A DNA stretch of 23,591 nt, from the NCBI GenBank assembly GCA_910586045.1, contig CAJUIH010000052.1:1-23591 (forward strand), in the 5' to 3' direction. The translations under genes were made by a program, and so were the position numbers. Positions 7,736-16,048 of this stretch are shown here, one piece after another (the stretch's first letter is position 1; every line of letters starts with the position of its first letter). This stretch comes from an uncultured Eubacterium sp. Its GTDB lineage: Bacteria > Bacillota > Clostridia > Lachnospirales > Lachnospiraceae. The notes under the pieces were generated by a model that was not told the origin of the DNA, searched no databases, and saw only the letters and a program-made list of their open reading frames with translations.

Positions 7736-7779
7736 GGCCGAAAAGAAAAGGAGAGAAGAGAAGAAAGGAGACTAGGTGA

Positions 7780-9150
7780 ATGAGCAAAGAAAACCAGGGA
7801 GCAATGTCGGCGGAATTGTTTAAATTGGATGGAAAACCATCCATTGGCCAGGCACTTCCGCTGGCGCTGCAGCATGTGGTTGCCATGATTGTAGGATGTG
7901 TGACGCCTGCGATTATTGTATCGGGGGTAGCGGGGCTGTCCGATGAGGATTCGGTGATACTGATTCAGGCCGCGCTCGTACTGTCAGCGGTTACCACGCT
8001 GCTGCAGTTATTTCCGATTATTCGTGGGAAAGCGTTTTCGATTGGTTCTGGGCTTCCGGTGATCATGGGGATCAGTTTTGCCTATGTGCCTACGATGCAG
8101 GCGATTGCGGGGGATTTTGGCGTCGGGACGATATTGGGGGCGCAGATTGTAGGAGGCGTGGTTGCGATTTTGGTCGGTATCTTTATTAAACAGATCCGCC
8201 GGTTTTTCCCGCCGTTAATTACCGGGACGGTTGTATTTGCAATAGGGCTTTCCCTGTATCCGACGGCGATTAATTATATGGCCGGAGGTACGGGAAGTAA
8301 GGATTACGGTTCCTGGCAGAACTGGCTGGTAGCCATTATTACGCTTATCATTGTAACGGGGCTGAATCATTATGGAAAAGGGATCTGGAAGCTTTCTTCT
8401 ATATTGATCGGTATTATCGCGGGATATATTGTGGCTTTGTGCTTTGGGATGGTAGATTTTGCGGCTGTCGGCGCGGCGTCCGTTTTCCAGCTTCCGCGTC
8501 CGCTGCATTTTGGCATTACATTCGAAGTTTCCTCCTGTGTAGCGCTCGGTGTTTTGTTTGCGATTAATTCCATACAGGCAATCGGTGATTTTACAGCGAC
8601 GACGACCGGGGGACTTGACCGGATGCCGACGGACGAGGAATTAAACGGCGGAATTGTAGCGTATGGGATCTGCAATATCGGCAGCGCGCTGTTCGGCGGT
8701 CTGCCGACGGCGACATTCAGCCAGAATGTCGGAATTGTTTCTTCGACAAAAGTGGTGGCAAAAAGGGTTTTTGCAATGGCTGCGGGTATTCTTTTGATCG
8801 CGGGGCTGATCCCTAAGTTTTCCTCGCTTTTAACGACGATTCCAAGCTGTGTGCTCGGCGGGGCGACCGTATCGGTATTTGCCTCGATTGCAATGACCGG
8901 TGTAAAGCTGGTTACCGCCTCACCGATGAATTATAGAAATACCACGATTGTCGGGCTGGCCATTGCGCTTGGCATGGGGATTACCCAGGCAAACGCGGCG
9001 CTGGCAAGCTTTCCGGCATGGGTGACGACTATATTTGGAAGATCTCCGGTAGTGCTTGCTACGATTGTAGCGATTGTATTAAATCTGATACTGCCGAGGG
9101 AAAAAGACGACAAGGCAATTGAAATCATGAAAAAGGAAGGAGCAGGCTGA
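7780..9150 (+). CDS. NCS2-family purine permease
   Basis: A 456-residue integral membrane transporter of the nucleobase-cation symporter-2 family (uracil/xanthine/urate type), with about 12-14 hydrophobic spans. Seen: TM1 QHVVAMIVGCVTPAIIV and the NCS2 signature QNVGIVSSTKV (Q315, N316), which lines the substrate site. A TM segment with GFIINS-like FAINSIQAIGDFTATT precedes it. Members with this signature take up xanthine, urate or uracil with a cation; context favours urate or xanthine. AGGAG lies 9 bases before the ATG. Its TGA overlaps the ssnA ATG by one base (TGATG), implying translational coupling. It opens the plus-strand operon divergent from the regulator operon. Confidence 0.92.
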   Translation: MSKENQGAMSAELFKLDGKPSIGQALPLALQHVVAMIVGCVTPAIIVSGVAGLSDEDSVILIQAALVLSAVTTLLQLFPIIRGKAFSIGSGLPVIMGISFAYVPTMQAIAGDFGVGTILGAQIVGGVVAILVGIFIKQIRRFFPPLITGTVVFAIGLSLYPTAINYMAGGTGSKDYGSWQNWLVAIITLIIVTGLNHYGKGIWKLSSILIGIIAGYIVALCFGMVDFAAVGAASVFQLPRPLHFGITFEVSSCVALGVLFAINSIQAIGDFTATTTGGLDRMPTDEELNGGIVAYGICNIGSALFGGLPTATFSQNVGIVSSTKVVAKRVFAMAAGILLIAGLIPKFSSLLTTIPSCVLGGATVSVFASIAMTGVKLVTASPMNYRNTTIVGLAIALGMGITQANAALASFPAWVTTIFGRSPVVLATIVAIVLNLILPREKDDKAIEIMKKEGAG

Positions 9151-10481
9151 TGTTAATCGTAGGAAATGGAAAATTATTTACAAGGAACAGCGAAAAACCG
9201 TACATAGAAAATGGGGCAGTGGCAATTGAAGGAACAAAGGTCAAAGCTGTTGGCACACTGGATGAAATCCGGGCGGACTATAAGGAGGATACGTTTGTCG
9301 ATGCAAAAGGCGGCGTGATTATGCCTGCGTTTATCAATACACACGAGCATATTTACAGCGCGATGGCAAGAGGGCTTGCGATCAAAGGCTATAACCCGCA
9401 GGGATTTTTAGATATTCTGGACGGCCAGTGGTGGACGATTGACAGGCACCTGACCCTGGAGCAGACGAAATACAGCGCGATGGATACGCTGCTTTCCTGT
9501 ATCCGCAACGGGGTTACGACGATTTTTGACCATCATGCCAGCTTTGGACAGATCAAAGGCAGCCTGTTTGCAATCGCGGACGCGGCAAAGGAACTCGGTG
9601 TGCGGGCCTGCCTGTGCTACGAGATTTCCGACCGGGACGGTATGGACAAGGCAAAAGAATCGGTTATGGAAAATGCGGAATTTATCCGTTATGCACTGCA
9701 GGACGATTCGGATCTGATTGCGGGTATGATGGGAATGCACGCGCAGTTTACGATTTCCGACCAGACGATGGAACTTGCCGCGGCGAATAAGCCGGACGAA
9801 GTAGGCTACCATATCCATGTGGCGGAGGGCATTGAAGATCTGCACGACTGTTTGAAAAAATACGGCAAGCGGATTGTAGACCGTCTGATGGACTGGCAGA
9901 TCCTTGGAGAAAAGACGCTGCTTGGCCACTGCATTTATATTAATCCGCATGAAATGGACTTAATCCAGGCGACAAATACCATGGTGGTACATAATCCGGA
10001 GTCGAATATGGGCAATGCGTGCGGATGCCCGCCTACAATGGAACTTGTAAAACGCGGGATTTTGACCGGGCTTGGGACAGACGGCTATACGCATGATATG
10101 ACGGAATCCTATAAAGTGGCGAATGTACTGCACAAACACCATTTATGCGATGCCAATGCGGCATGGGGCGAGGTACCTAAGATGTTGTTTGAAAATAACG
10201 CGCAGATTGCGGGGCGTTATTTTAAAGCGCCGCTCGGCGTGATTAAAGAGGGCGCGGCTGCGGATGTGATTGTAATGGATTATGATCCGCCGACACATTT
10301 AGATGAAAACAACCTCAATTCTCATATTCTGTTCGGAATGACCGGAAGAGACGTCGTTACTACAATTGGAAACGGGAAAGTGCTGATGCAGGACCGTGAA
10401 GTCAAAGTAGCGGATCCGGCGGAAGTGATGGCAAAATGCAGGGAATCATCCGCGGCATTGTGGAAAAGCATTAACGGATAA
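9150..10481 (+). CDS. ssnA: SsnA amidohydrolase
   Basis: A 443-residue amidohydrolase-superfamily enzyme of the SsnA group (TIM barrel, cytosolic). Metal-binding residues are visible: HEH at 65-67 in NTHEHIYSA, HIHVAEG for the central His pair, LLGHCIYINPHE for the next His, and GLGTDGYTHD for the catalytic Asp. Related family members deaminate or hydrolyse guanine-type rings and chlorohydrolase substrates. SsnA's own substrate is not firmly assigned. In this cluster it is expected to hydrolyse a purine or an opened-ring intermediate (inference). It is translationally coupled to the permease by a one-base overlap and followed by a 108-base gap before ygfK. Confidence 0.92.
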   Translation: MLIVGNGKLFTRNSEKPYIENGAVAIEGTKVKAVGTLDEIRADYKEDTFVDAKGGVIMPAFINTHEHIYSAMARGLAIKGYNPQGFLDILDGQWWTIDRHLTLEQTKYSAMDTLLSCIRNGVTTIFDHHASFGQIKGSLFAIADAAKELGVRACLCYEISDRDGMDKAKESVMENAEFIRYALQDDSDLIAGMMGMHAQFTISDQTMELAAANKPDEVGYHIHVAEGIEDLHDCLKKYGKRIVDRLMDWQILGEKTLLGHCIYINPHEMDLIQATNTMVVHNPESNMGNACGCPPTMELVKRGILTGLGTDGYTHDMTESYKVANVLHKHHLCDANAAWGEVPKMLFENNAQIAGRYFKAPLGVIKEGAAADVIVMDYDPPTHLDENNLNSHILFGMTGRDVVTTIGNGKVLMQDREVKVADPAEVMAKCRESSAALWKSING

Positions 10482-10497
10482 GAAGCGTGGAAAGCGG

Positions 10498-10525
10498 TTT
10501 ACAGAAGAACTTCTTTATATATAGA
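10498..10525 (+). promoter_or_regulatory. possible internal promoter before ygfK
   Basis: TTTACA (10498-10503), a 16-base spacer, then TATAGA (10520-10525). It lies in the 108-base ssnA-ygfK gap and would give a leader of about 58 bases. The -10 overlaps a weak CTTCT/AGAAG inverted repeat. ygfK may therefore be partly independent of the permease promoter. Confidence 0.35.
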
Positions 10526-10589
10526 AGGAACGGATACGAAACAACAGGAGAAATACAAGCAAAGCGGGGAAAACCAGGAGGAAATTACG

Positions 10590-13577
10590 ATGAGCGATAT
10601 TATGACATGTATGCCATTTGCACAATTATTGCATTGGATGCGCACAGAGCATGATACAAAAGGAACGGTATTTGGGGTACGAAAGCCGTATGTAGCGGAT
10701 CCGGCACAGGGCTTAACGATATTCGGGCGCAGCCTGGAAACGCCGATCGGTCCTGCGGCAGGCCCAAACAGCCAGTTGGCGCAGAATATTGTAGCGGCGT
10801 ATTATGCGGGCAGCCGTTTCTTTGAGTTAAAAACTGTGCAGAAAATGGACGGCGCGGAACTGGCTGCATGTGTGAATAAGCCTTGTATTAAGGCGGATGA
10901 TGAATGCTATAACTGTGAGTGGTCGACGGAACTGTACGTTCCGCAGGCGCAGGATGAGTATATCAAGGCATGGTTCCTGCTTGCGTTTATGGCAAAAGAA
11001 TATGGGCTTGGCAGCATGGACGGCTTCCAGTTCAATATCAGTGTCGGCTACGACCTTGCGGGGATCCAGACGAAAAAGATTGACGATTTTATCGAGCATA
11101 TGAAAAATGCAGCCGATACGCCGGCATTCCAGGAATGCAAAAAAGAGCTGCTTGCGCATGTGGAAGAATATGCGCATGTAACAAAAGAAGATATCGAAAG
11201 CATTTCGGCAAATATATGCAATTCCGTTACGATTTCCACCCTGCATGGATGTCCGCCGCAGGAAATTGAGAGTATTGCGAATTATCTTTTGAAAGAAAAG
11301 CAGATGCATACGTTTATCAAGTGCAATCCGACGCTGCTTGGCTATGAGTTTGCGAGGGAAACACTGGACCGTATGGGATATGATTATGTTGCGTTTGGGA
11401 GGTTCCATTTCGACGACGACCTGCAGTATCAGGATGCGGTGCCGATGCTGCAGCGGCTGATGGCTTTGGCGCAGACGCGTCATCTTGAGTTTGGCGTAAA
11501 GATCACAAATACATTCCCGGTAGACGTAAAGGCAGGCGAGCTTCCAAGCGAAGAGATGTATATGTCCGGAAAATCGCTGTACCCGTTATCGATCGCGGTC
11601 GCGGAAAAATTGTCCAAAGATTTTCAGGGAAAGCTTAGGATTTCCTATTCCGGCGGCGCGGATGCGTTTAATATCGACCGGATCGTAGGCACGGGTGTTT
11701 GGCCGGTTACCGTTGCGACCACGATTTTAAAGCCGGGCGGCTATCAAAGGATCAAACAGATGGCGGAGATTCTGCACGGAAATGTAAAACCGTTTGAAGG
11801 AATTGACGTAGACGCGCTGCATCAGGTGGCGGAAGACGCGATTACCGACAGGCATCATACAAAACCGGCAAAGCTTCCGGTTTCCAGAAAATCAAACGAA
11901 AAAGTGCCGCTGATGTTCTGCCATACGGCGCCTTGTGAGGATGCCTGCCCGATCCATCAGGAAATTACGACGTATGTGAAGCTGGCGGGAGAGGGACGCT
12001 ACGAGGAAGCGCTGCAGGTAATCTTAAACCGGAACGCGCTGCCGTTTATTACCGGAACGATCTGCGCGCATGGCTGCCAGAGCCATTGTACCCGTAATTT
12101 TTATGAAGATTCGGTGCAGATCCGCGATACGAAGCTCCAGTGCGCAAAAGAAGCGTTTGACCGCGTGATCGATACCGTCCATCCGGCGGAAAGCATCGGC
12201 AAAAAAGCGGCTGTAGTCGGCGGCGGGCCGTCCGGTATGGCGGCGGCATTTTATCTGGCAAGGCTCGGCGTCCAGGTAACGATCTATGAAAAACGCGACC
12301 GGCTCGGCGGCATTGTCAGCGCGGTGATTCCGGATTTTCGGATCGATGACACGCAGATTAGCAAAGACGCGGCTTTATTGGAAAAACTGGGCGTGGAAAT
12401 ATTATGCGGCGCCGAGGCCCCGGCAGTGGACGCATTAAAGAAAGATTACGATGCGGTCATCCTCGCCGTAGGCGCTTATGAGCGCGGACAGCTTACTTTA
12501 GAAGGAAAACAGGCATACAATGCGCTGGAGTTTTTGGAAGACTTCAACCGCACAGGCGGCAAGGTCGAGTTGGGCAAAAACGTTGTAGTCATTGGCGGCG
12601 GCAATACGGCGATGGATACGGCCAGGGCGGCCAAACGCTGCGACGGCGTCGAGCATGTATACCTTGTATACCGCCGTACAAAACGGTATATGCCTGCGGA
12701 TGAGCATGAATTGCAGCTTGCCCTCGAAGACGGCGTGGAATTTAAAGAACTGCTGGCTCCGGTCAAGGTCGAAAACGGCATATTAACCTGTGAACAGATG
12801 GTGCTTGGCGACATGGACGCATCCGGCCGGGCAAGCGTACAGCCGACCGGGTCGATGCAGGAGGTTCCTGCGGATACCGTGATTGCGGCTGTCGGCGAAA
12901 AAGTTCCGGCAGATTTCTACAAACAAAACGGCATCCATGTAGACGACAAAGGACGCGCGCTTGTCAATGAAAATCTGGAGACAAACAAACAGGGCGTTTA
13001 TGTGATCGGCGACGGCCTGTACGGCCCGTCCCTGGTTGTAAAAGGCATGGCACACGCAATCAAAGCGGCGGAAGCAATCGCCGGAAAAGAAATCGCGAAA
13101 GACCTGTCGCAGCGCGTAGCGCCGGAAGCGATTTATGAAAGAAAAGGCATCCTGGCAGAACCGGGCAGTGCAAAAGGAACGGAAGCAGACCGCTGCCTCG
13201 GCTGTTCGTCTGTCTGTGAAAATTGTGTCGACGTATGTCCAAACCGCGCGAATATTTCCATCCAGATACCGGGTATGGACCGCTCCCAGATCATCCATGT
13301 GGATTATATGTGCAACGAGTGCGGCAACTGCAAGAGCTTCTGTCCGTACGCAAGCGCGCCGTATCTGGATAAGTTTACCTTATTTGCCAATGAAAAGGAT
13401 ATGGAAGACAGCAAGAACGAAGGCTTTACCGTACTGGACAAAGACCTGGTAAAATGCAAGGTGCGTTACCTTGGGGAAACATTTATCTGGGAAAAAGGGC
13501 AGTCCGGCAAATTGTTTGAAGGCTTACAGCAATTAATTGAAACGGTATGCAGGGATTATGCATATTTATTAGGTTAA
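10590..13577 (+). CDS. ygfK: YgfK flavin/iron-sulfur oxidoreductase
   Basis: A 995-residue multidomain enzyme long annotated as a putative selenate reductase subunit. The N-terminal part (about 1-420) is dihydropyrimidine/dihydroorotate-dehydrogenase-like (PIGPAAGPNSQLAQN, STLHGCPPQEIE, IKCNPTLLGYE). A GltD-type module follows: Fe-S cysteines C444, C449, C453, then CAHGCQSHC, an FAD site VVGGGPSG (about 542-549) and an NAD(P) site VVVIGGGNTAMDTA (from 665). The C-terminus carries two [4Fe-4S] sets: C869/872/876/879/883 and C908/911/914/918. The build parallels dihydropyrimidine dehydrogenase, so reduction of a purine-derived ring before hydrolysis by HydA is the likely role (inference), rather than selenate reduction. 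AGGAGG lies 8 bases before the ATG. Length is close to the E. coli protein. Confidence 0.93.
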   Translation: MSDIMTCMPFAQLLHWMRTEHDTKGTVFGVRKPYVADPAQGLTIFGRSLETPIGPAAGPNSQLAQNIVAAYYAGSRFFELKTVQKMDGAELAACVNKPCIKADDECYNCEWSTELYVPQAQDEYIKAWFLLAFMAKEYGLGSMDGFQFNISVGYDLAGIQTKKIDDFIEHMKNAADTPAFQECKKELLAHVEEYAHVTKEDIESISANICNSVTISTLHGCPPQEIESIANYLLKEKQMHTFIKCNPTLLGYEFARETLDRMGYDYVAFGRFHFDDDLQYQDAVPMLQRLMALAQTRHLEFGVKITNTFPVDVKAGELPSEEMYMSGKSLYPLSIAVAEKLSKDFQGKLRISYSGGADAFNIDRIVGTGVWPVTVATTILKPGGYQRIKQMAEILHGNVKPFEGIDVDALHQVAEDAITDRHHTKPAKLPVSRKSNEKVPLMFCHTAPCEDACPIHQEITTYVKLAGEGRYEEALQVILNRNALPFITGTICAHGCQSHCTRNFYEDSVQIRDTKLQCAKEAFDRVIDTVHPAESIGKKAAVVGGGPSGMAAAFYLARLGVQVTIYEKRDRLGGIVSAVIPDFRIDDTQISKDAALLEKLGVEILCGAEAPAVDALKKDYDAVILAVGAYERGQLTLEGKQAYNALEFLEDFNRTGGKVELGKNVVVIGGGNTAMDTARAAKRCDGVEHVYLVYRRTKRYMPADEHELQLALEDGVEFKELLAPVKVENGILTCEQMVLGDMDASGRASVQPTGSMQEVPADTVIAAVGEKVPADFYKQNGIHVDDKGRALVNENLETNKQGVYVIGDGLYGPSLVVKGMAHAIKAAEAIAGKEIAKDLSQRVAPEAIYERKGILAEPGSAKGTEADRCLGCSSVCENCVDVCPNRANISIQIPGMDRSQIIHVDYMCNECGNCKSFCPYASAPYLDKFTLFANEKDMEDSKNEGFTVLDKDLVKCKVRYLGETFIWEKGQSGKLFEGLQQLIETVCRDYAYLLG

Positions 13578-13598
13578 AGGCAGTATAGGCAACGGGGT

Positions 13599-13641
13599 CT
13601 TAGGATCTGCCAGGAACGTTGGTTTCGCGGCAGATCCTTAG
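13599..13641 (+). other. strong hairpin between ygfK and hydA
   Basis: CTTAGGATCTGCC (13599-13611) pairs with GGCAGATCCTTAG (13629-13641): 13 positions with one T-T mismatch and a 17-base loop. It ends about 11 bases before the hydA ribosome site (GGGGG, 13653-13657). No U-run follows, so it is not a plain terminator. It could be a processing or stability element or a site that tunes hydA translation. Confidence 0.65.
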
Positions 13642-13666
13642 GAAAGCAGAAAGGGGGAACCGAATC

Positions 13667-15046
13667 GTGAAACAGTTATTCCGCGGCGGCATTGTGGTTG
13701 GCAGGGATGGATGTACGACGTCGGACATTTTGGTAGAAAACGAAACCATCGTACAGGTAGGCCCAAACCTGCAGGCGGACGATGCCCGCGTGATCGATGT
13801 ATCGGGCAGATATTTGTTCCCGGGGTTTATTGACGCGCATACGCATATGGACCTGGACGTGGCAAATACGGTAACTGCGGACGGCTTTGACACTGGGACA
13901 AAAGCGGAATTGTCCGGGGGGACGACCTGCATAATTGATTTTGCTACGCAGAATAAAGGAGAAAGCCTTGCATACGCATTAAAACACTGGCATGAAAAGG
14001 CGGACGGAAAGGCAAGCTGTGACTATGCGTTCCATTTGGCGATTTCCGACTGGAATGAAGCCGTAAGGGAAGAGCTTGGCAGCGTGGTAGACGGCGGGGT
14101 AAGTTCGTTTAAGCTGTATACGATCTATGACGCAATGGTCGTAAACGACCAGGAAATCTATGAAATCCTGGCGCGGCTGAAACAATTGGGCGGCCTGGCC
14201 GGGATCCATTGCGAAAATATGGGTATTGTGAATGCCCGTCTGGCCGAGGTGCTCAAAAAGAATGGAAACAGGCACCATATGTGCGATTATCCATATACCA
14301 GGCCGGCGTATGCGGAAGCGGAGGCAGTCAGCCGGATGTTAAAAATCGCGGCATGTGTGGATACGCCGATTGTAATCGTGCATCTAAGCTCCAAAGAAGG
14401 ATGGGCAGAAGTCGTCCGCGCGAGGGAAAACGGACAGACCGTCTATGTAGAAACATGCCCGCAGTATCTGCTCTTGGACGAAAGCCGCTATATGCAGGAG
14501 GACGCGCAGGCCAGAAAGTATATGATCGCGCCGCCGCTGCGCGGAAAAAAGGACCAGGAAGTATTGTGGGGCGCCCTGTCGCATGGAGAGATCCAGACAG
14601 TCTGTACCGACCACTGCAGCTTTACGATGGCGCAGAAAGAAATGGGCAGGGAAGATTTTGCGAAAACGCCGGGCGGCATGCCGGGTGCGGAAGAACGGCC
14701 GGCCCTGCTGCATCATTACGGGGTAAGGACAGGAAAAATCACCTTGGAGCAAATGTGCGCGTATCTATCCGAAAACCCGGCGCGGCTGTACCAGTTGTAT
14801 CCGAAAAAAGGCGTGCTGGCGCCTGGAAGCGACGCTGACATCGTCGTATGGGACCCCGAAGAAGAATGGGTACTGTCCAAAGAAACCCAGCAGTCGGCGG
14901 CGGATTACTGCCCGCTGGAAGGCACGAGGCTCAAAGGCAGGGCGCAGCAGGTATATCTGCGTGGGATGCTTGCGGCGGAACACGGCGTGATTCGAAAAGA
15001 ATATGCGGGAAGCTATGTGACGGCGGTATCGAAAGAGCGTTTGTAA
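13667..15046 (+). CDS. hydA: dihydropyrimidinase-family cyclic amidohydrolase (HydA/HyuA)
   Basis: A 459-residue D-hydantoinase/dihydropyrimidinase. It hydrolyses cyclic ureides and imides at a binuclear metal centre. Seen: HTH (H58, H60) in GFIDAHTHMD, the carboxylated-lysine candidate K149 in VSSFKLYT, H181 in GIHCEN, His in VHLSSKEG, and catalytic Asp in CTDHC. The start is a GTG at 13667 with AAGGGGG 9 bases upstream; the ATG at 13619 would lie inside the intergenic hairpin and lacks a ribosome site. Length equals E. coli HyuA of the same cluster. As in reductive pyrimidine breakdown, it should open the ring that the YgfK step has reduced (inference). It ends the plus-strand purine operon. 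Confidence 0.93.
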   Translation: MKQLFRGGIVVGRDGCTTSDILVENETIVQVGPNLQADDARVIDVSGRYLFPGFIDAHTHMDLDVANTVTADGFDTGTKAELSGGTTCIIDFATQNKGESLAYALKHWHEKADGKASCDYAFHLAISDWNEAVREELGSVVDGGVSSFKLYTIYDAMVVNDQEIYEILARLKQLGGLAGIHCENMGIVNARLAEVLKKNGNRHHMCDYPYTRPAYAEAEAVSRMLKIAACVDTPIVIVHLSSKEGWAEVVRARENGQTVYVETCPQYLLLDESRYMQEDAQARKYMIAPPLRGKKDQEVLWGALSHGEIQTVCTDHCSFTMAQKEMGREDFAKTPGGMPGAEERPALLHHYGVRTGKITLEQMCAYLSENPARLYQLYPKKGVLAPGSDADIVVWDPEEEWVLSKETQQSAADYCPLEGTRLKGRAQQVYLRGMLAAEHGVIRKEYAGSYVTAVSKERL

Positions 15047-15055
15047 CGGGAATTG

Positions 15056-15134
15056 AAAAAAGATGGCTTCCCGGACAAGAGGAGGGCAGGAGCGGGGTGA
15101 TGGCCCGCTTCCGGCTTTCGATGTCCGGGAAGCC
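15056..15134. terminator. branched terminator between hydA and the second regulator
   Basis: GGCTTCCCGGACA (15065-15077) pairs perfectly over 13 bases with TGTCCGGGAAGCC (15122-15134). The 44-base loop holds an inner hairpin, AGCGGG (15091-15096) with CCCGCT (15104-15109). On minus the stem is followed by TCTTTTTT, a good terminator for the regulator. On plus it is followed by AAAATTTT, which is weaker. It separates convergent genes. Confidence 0.8.
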
Positions 15135-15157
15135 GCAAAATTTTGCCGTTTGGTTCT

Positions 15158-15868
15158 TTAACTGGTCAGTTCGCTGAGATACCGGTAAATCGTGGCGGAC
15201 GAACACGAAAACTGTTTCGCGACAAAAGAAATGGCCCCTTTTAACTGGAATAAGCCTTGTTTATTTAACTTTTCAATAATTTCTTTTTTCTCCTGCTGAT
15301 TCAGGTGGTCCATCGGGGTAACGATGGAGGCTGTAGCGTCGGTAAATATTTTCTGCATCAGCGAAGGAATATCCATCGAAAAATTTTCCGTAATCGGATC
15401 CGACGGTGCCGGAAGATTCATTTCCTGCGCGCCATGCTTGGTTTTGACGACGGCATGCGCGGCAGGATTGGCGTTTAAAAATTTGGAAGGGTGTACCACG
15501 GAAAGCAGGTTGTGGCAAAGCTCCGTATAACGGCTGTCGTCGAAATTAATACATAAAAGGCCGACGGGTTTGCCGTCTTCGTCTTTGATAAACATCGTGG
15601 AAGAGCGCAGGACATGCCCGTTTTCTGCGACTCCTTTGTAATTGCACAAATAGTCGTCGGATTCGTATGCCTTGTCCATCAGCATTTTTAAGGAAGCATT
15701 GGTTAAAGGGCCGCCGATGCTGCGTCCGCTGACATGACTGTTCACAATGGCAGCTATTTCATAGTGATCCGGGTTCAGATCATGAAGAACGATCTCATAA
15801 TCCGGGCCGAGCGTTTTACCGAGAAATTGGGCGATTATGGTATACTGTTTTAATAAATCTGATGTCAT
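15158..15868 (-). CDS. second DauR/YheO-like PAS-HTH regulator
   Basis: A 236-residue paralogue of the regulator at 6787-7434. The PAS-like domain has LHDLNPDHYEIAAI, VSGRSIGGP and LRSSTMFIKDEDG. A linker of about 60 residues follows, then a C-terminal helix-turn-helix (AKQFSCSSATIYRYLSEL). The start is the ATG at 15868 with AAGGGAAC upstream; a longer open frame to 16045 runs across the promoter and lacks a ribosome site. It is a single-gene unit, divergent from ridA and ending in a strong terminator. The ligand is unknown. Its position between the purine and molybdenum blocks suggests it controls ridA and possibly the Mo genes (inference). Confidence 0.87.
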   Translation of the reverse strand: MTSDLLKQYTIIAQFLGKTLGPDYEIVLHDLNPDHYEIAAIVNSHVSGRSIGGPLTNASLKMLMDKAYESDDYLCNYKGVAENGHVLRSSTMFIKDEDGKPVGLLCINFDDSRYTELCHNLLSVVHPSKFLNANPAAHAVVKTKHGAQEMNLPAPSDPITENFSMDIPSLMQKIFTDATASIVTPMDHLNQQEKKEIIEKLNKQGLFQLKGAISFVAKQFSCSSATIYRYLSELTS

Positions 15869-15955
15869 AAGTAAGTTCCCTTTCTGTTTAATCGGTGGTT
15901 TAAGAGATTGAGATCTATGGAGATCAGTTACGGAATATAAAATCTGAATCATATT

Positions 15956-15984
15956 ATTATCGCATGCCATATTGCAAATTTCAA
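15956..15984 (-). promoter_or_regulatory. promoter of the second regulator
   Basis: On minus: TTGAAA (15984-15979), a 17-base spacer and GATAAT (15961-15956), with TGC before the -10. The start would be near 15949, giving a leader of about 80 bases. GGCATGCG overlaps the spacer and the first base of the -10. Confidence 0.65.
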
Positions 15985-16048
15985 TAAAAATTTGGAAAAA
16001 ATAGAGAGGGAAACGCAAAAGAGGGGTTGCAAATGCGTCCGGCATGCG
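15961..16048. promoter_or_regulatory. paired GGCATGCG elements in divergent promoters
   Basis: CGCATGCC (15961-15968) and GGCATGCG (16041-16048) form an 8-bp inverted pair, 80 bases centre to centre. Each lies directly upstream of the -10 box of one of the two divergent promoters, and each is preceded in its own transcription direction by TTGCAA. A site placed this way would block RNA polymerase at both promoters if bound, so it is a candidate operator for the second regulator. Confidence 0.5.

Noticed and set aside
7651..7779. A guanine/adenine (purine) riboswitch in the permease leader
   Set aside because: The conserved loop and junction bases of that class are not present; only generic pairing is seen, so it is listed as an unassigned structure.
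10590..13577. YgfK as a real selenate reductase
   Set aside because: There is no molybdopterin-binding catalytic domain as in known selenate reductases; the build is flavin and Fe-S, close to dihydropyrimidine dehydrogenase.
1798..15046. Long open frames antisense to the main genes, for example 3399-3947 on plus or 9408-9950 on minus
   Set aside because: They lie wholly over well-supported genes, lack convincing ribosome sites and show no family motifs; they are by-products of codon bias.
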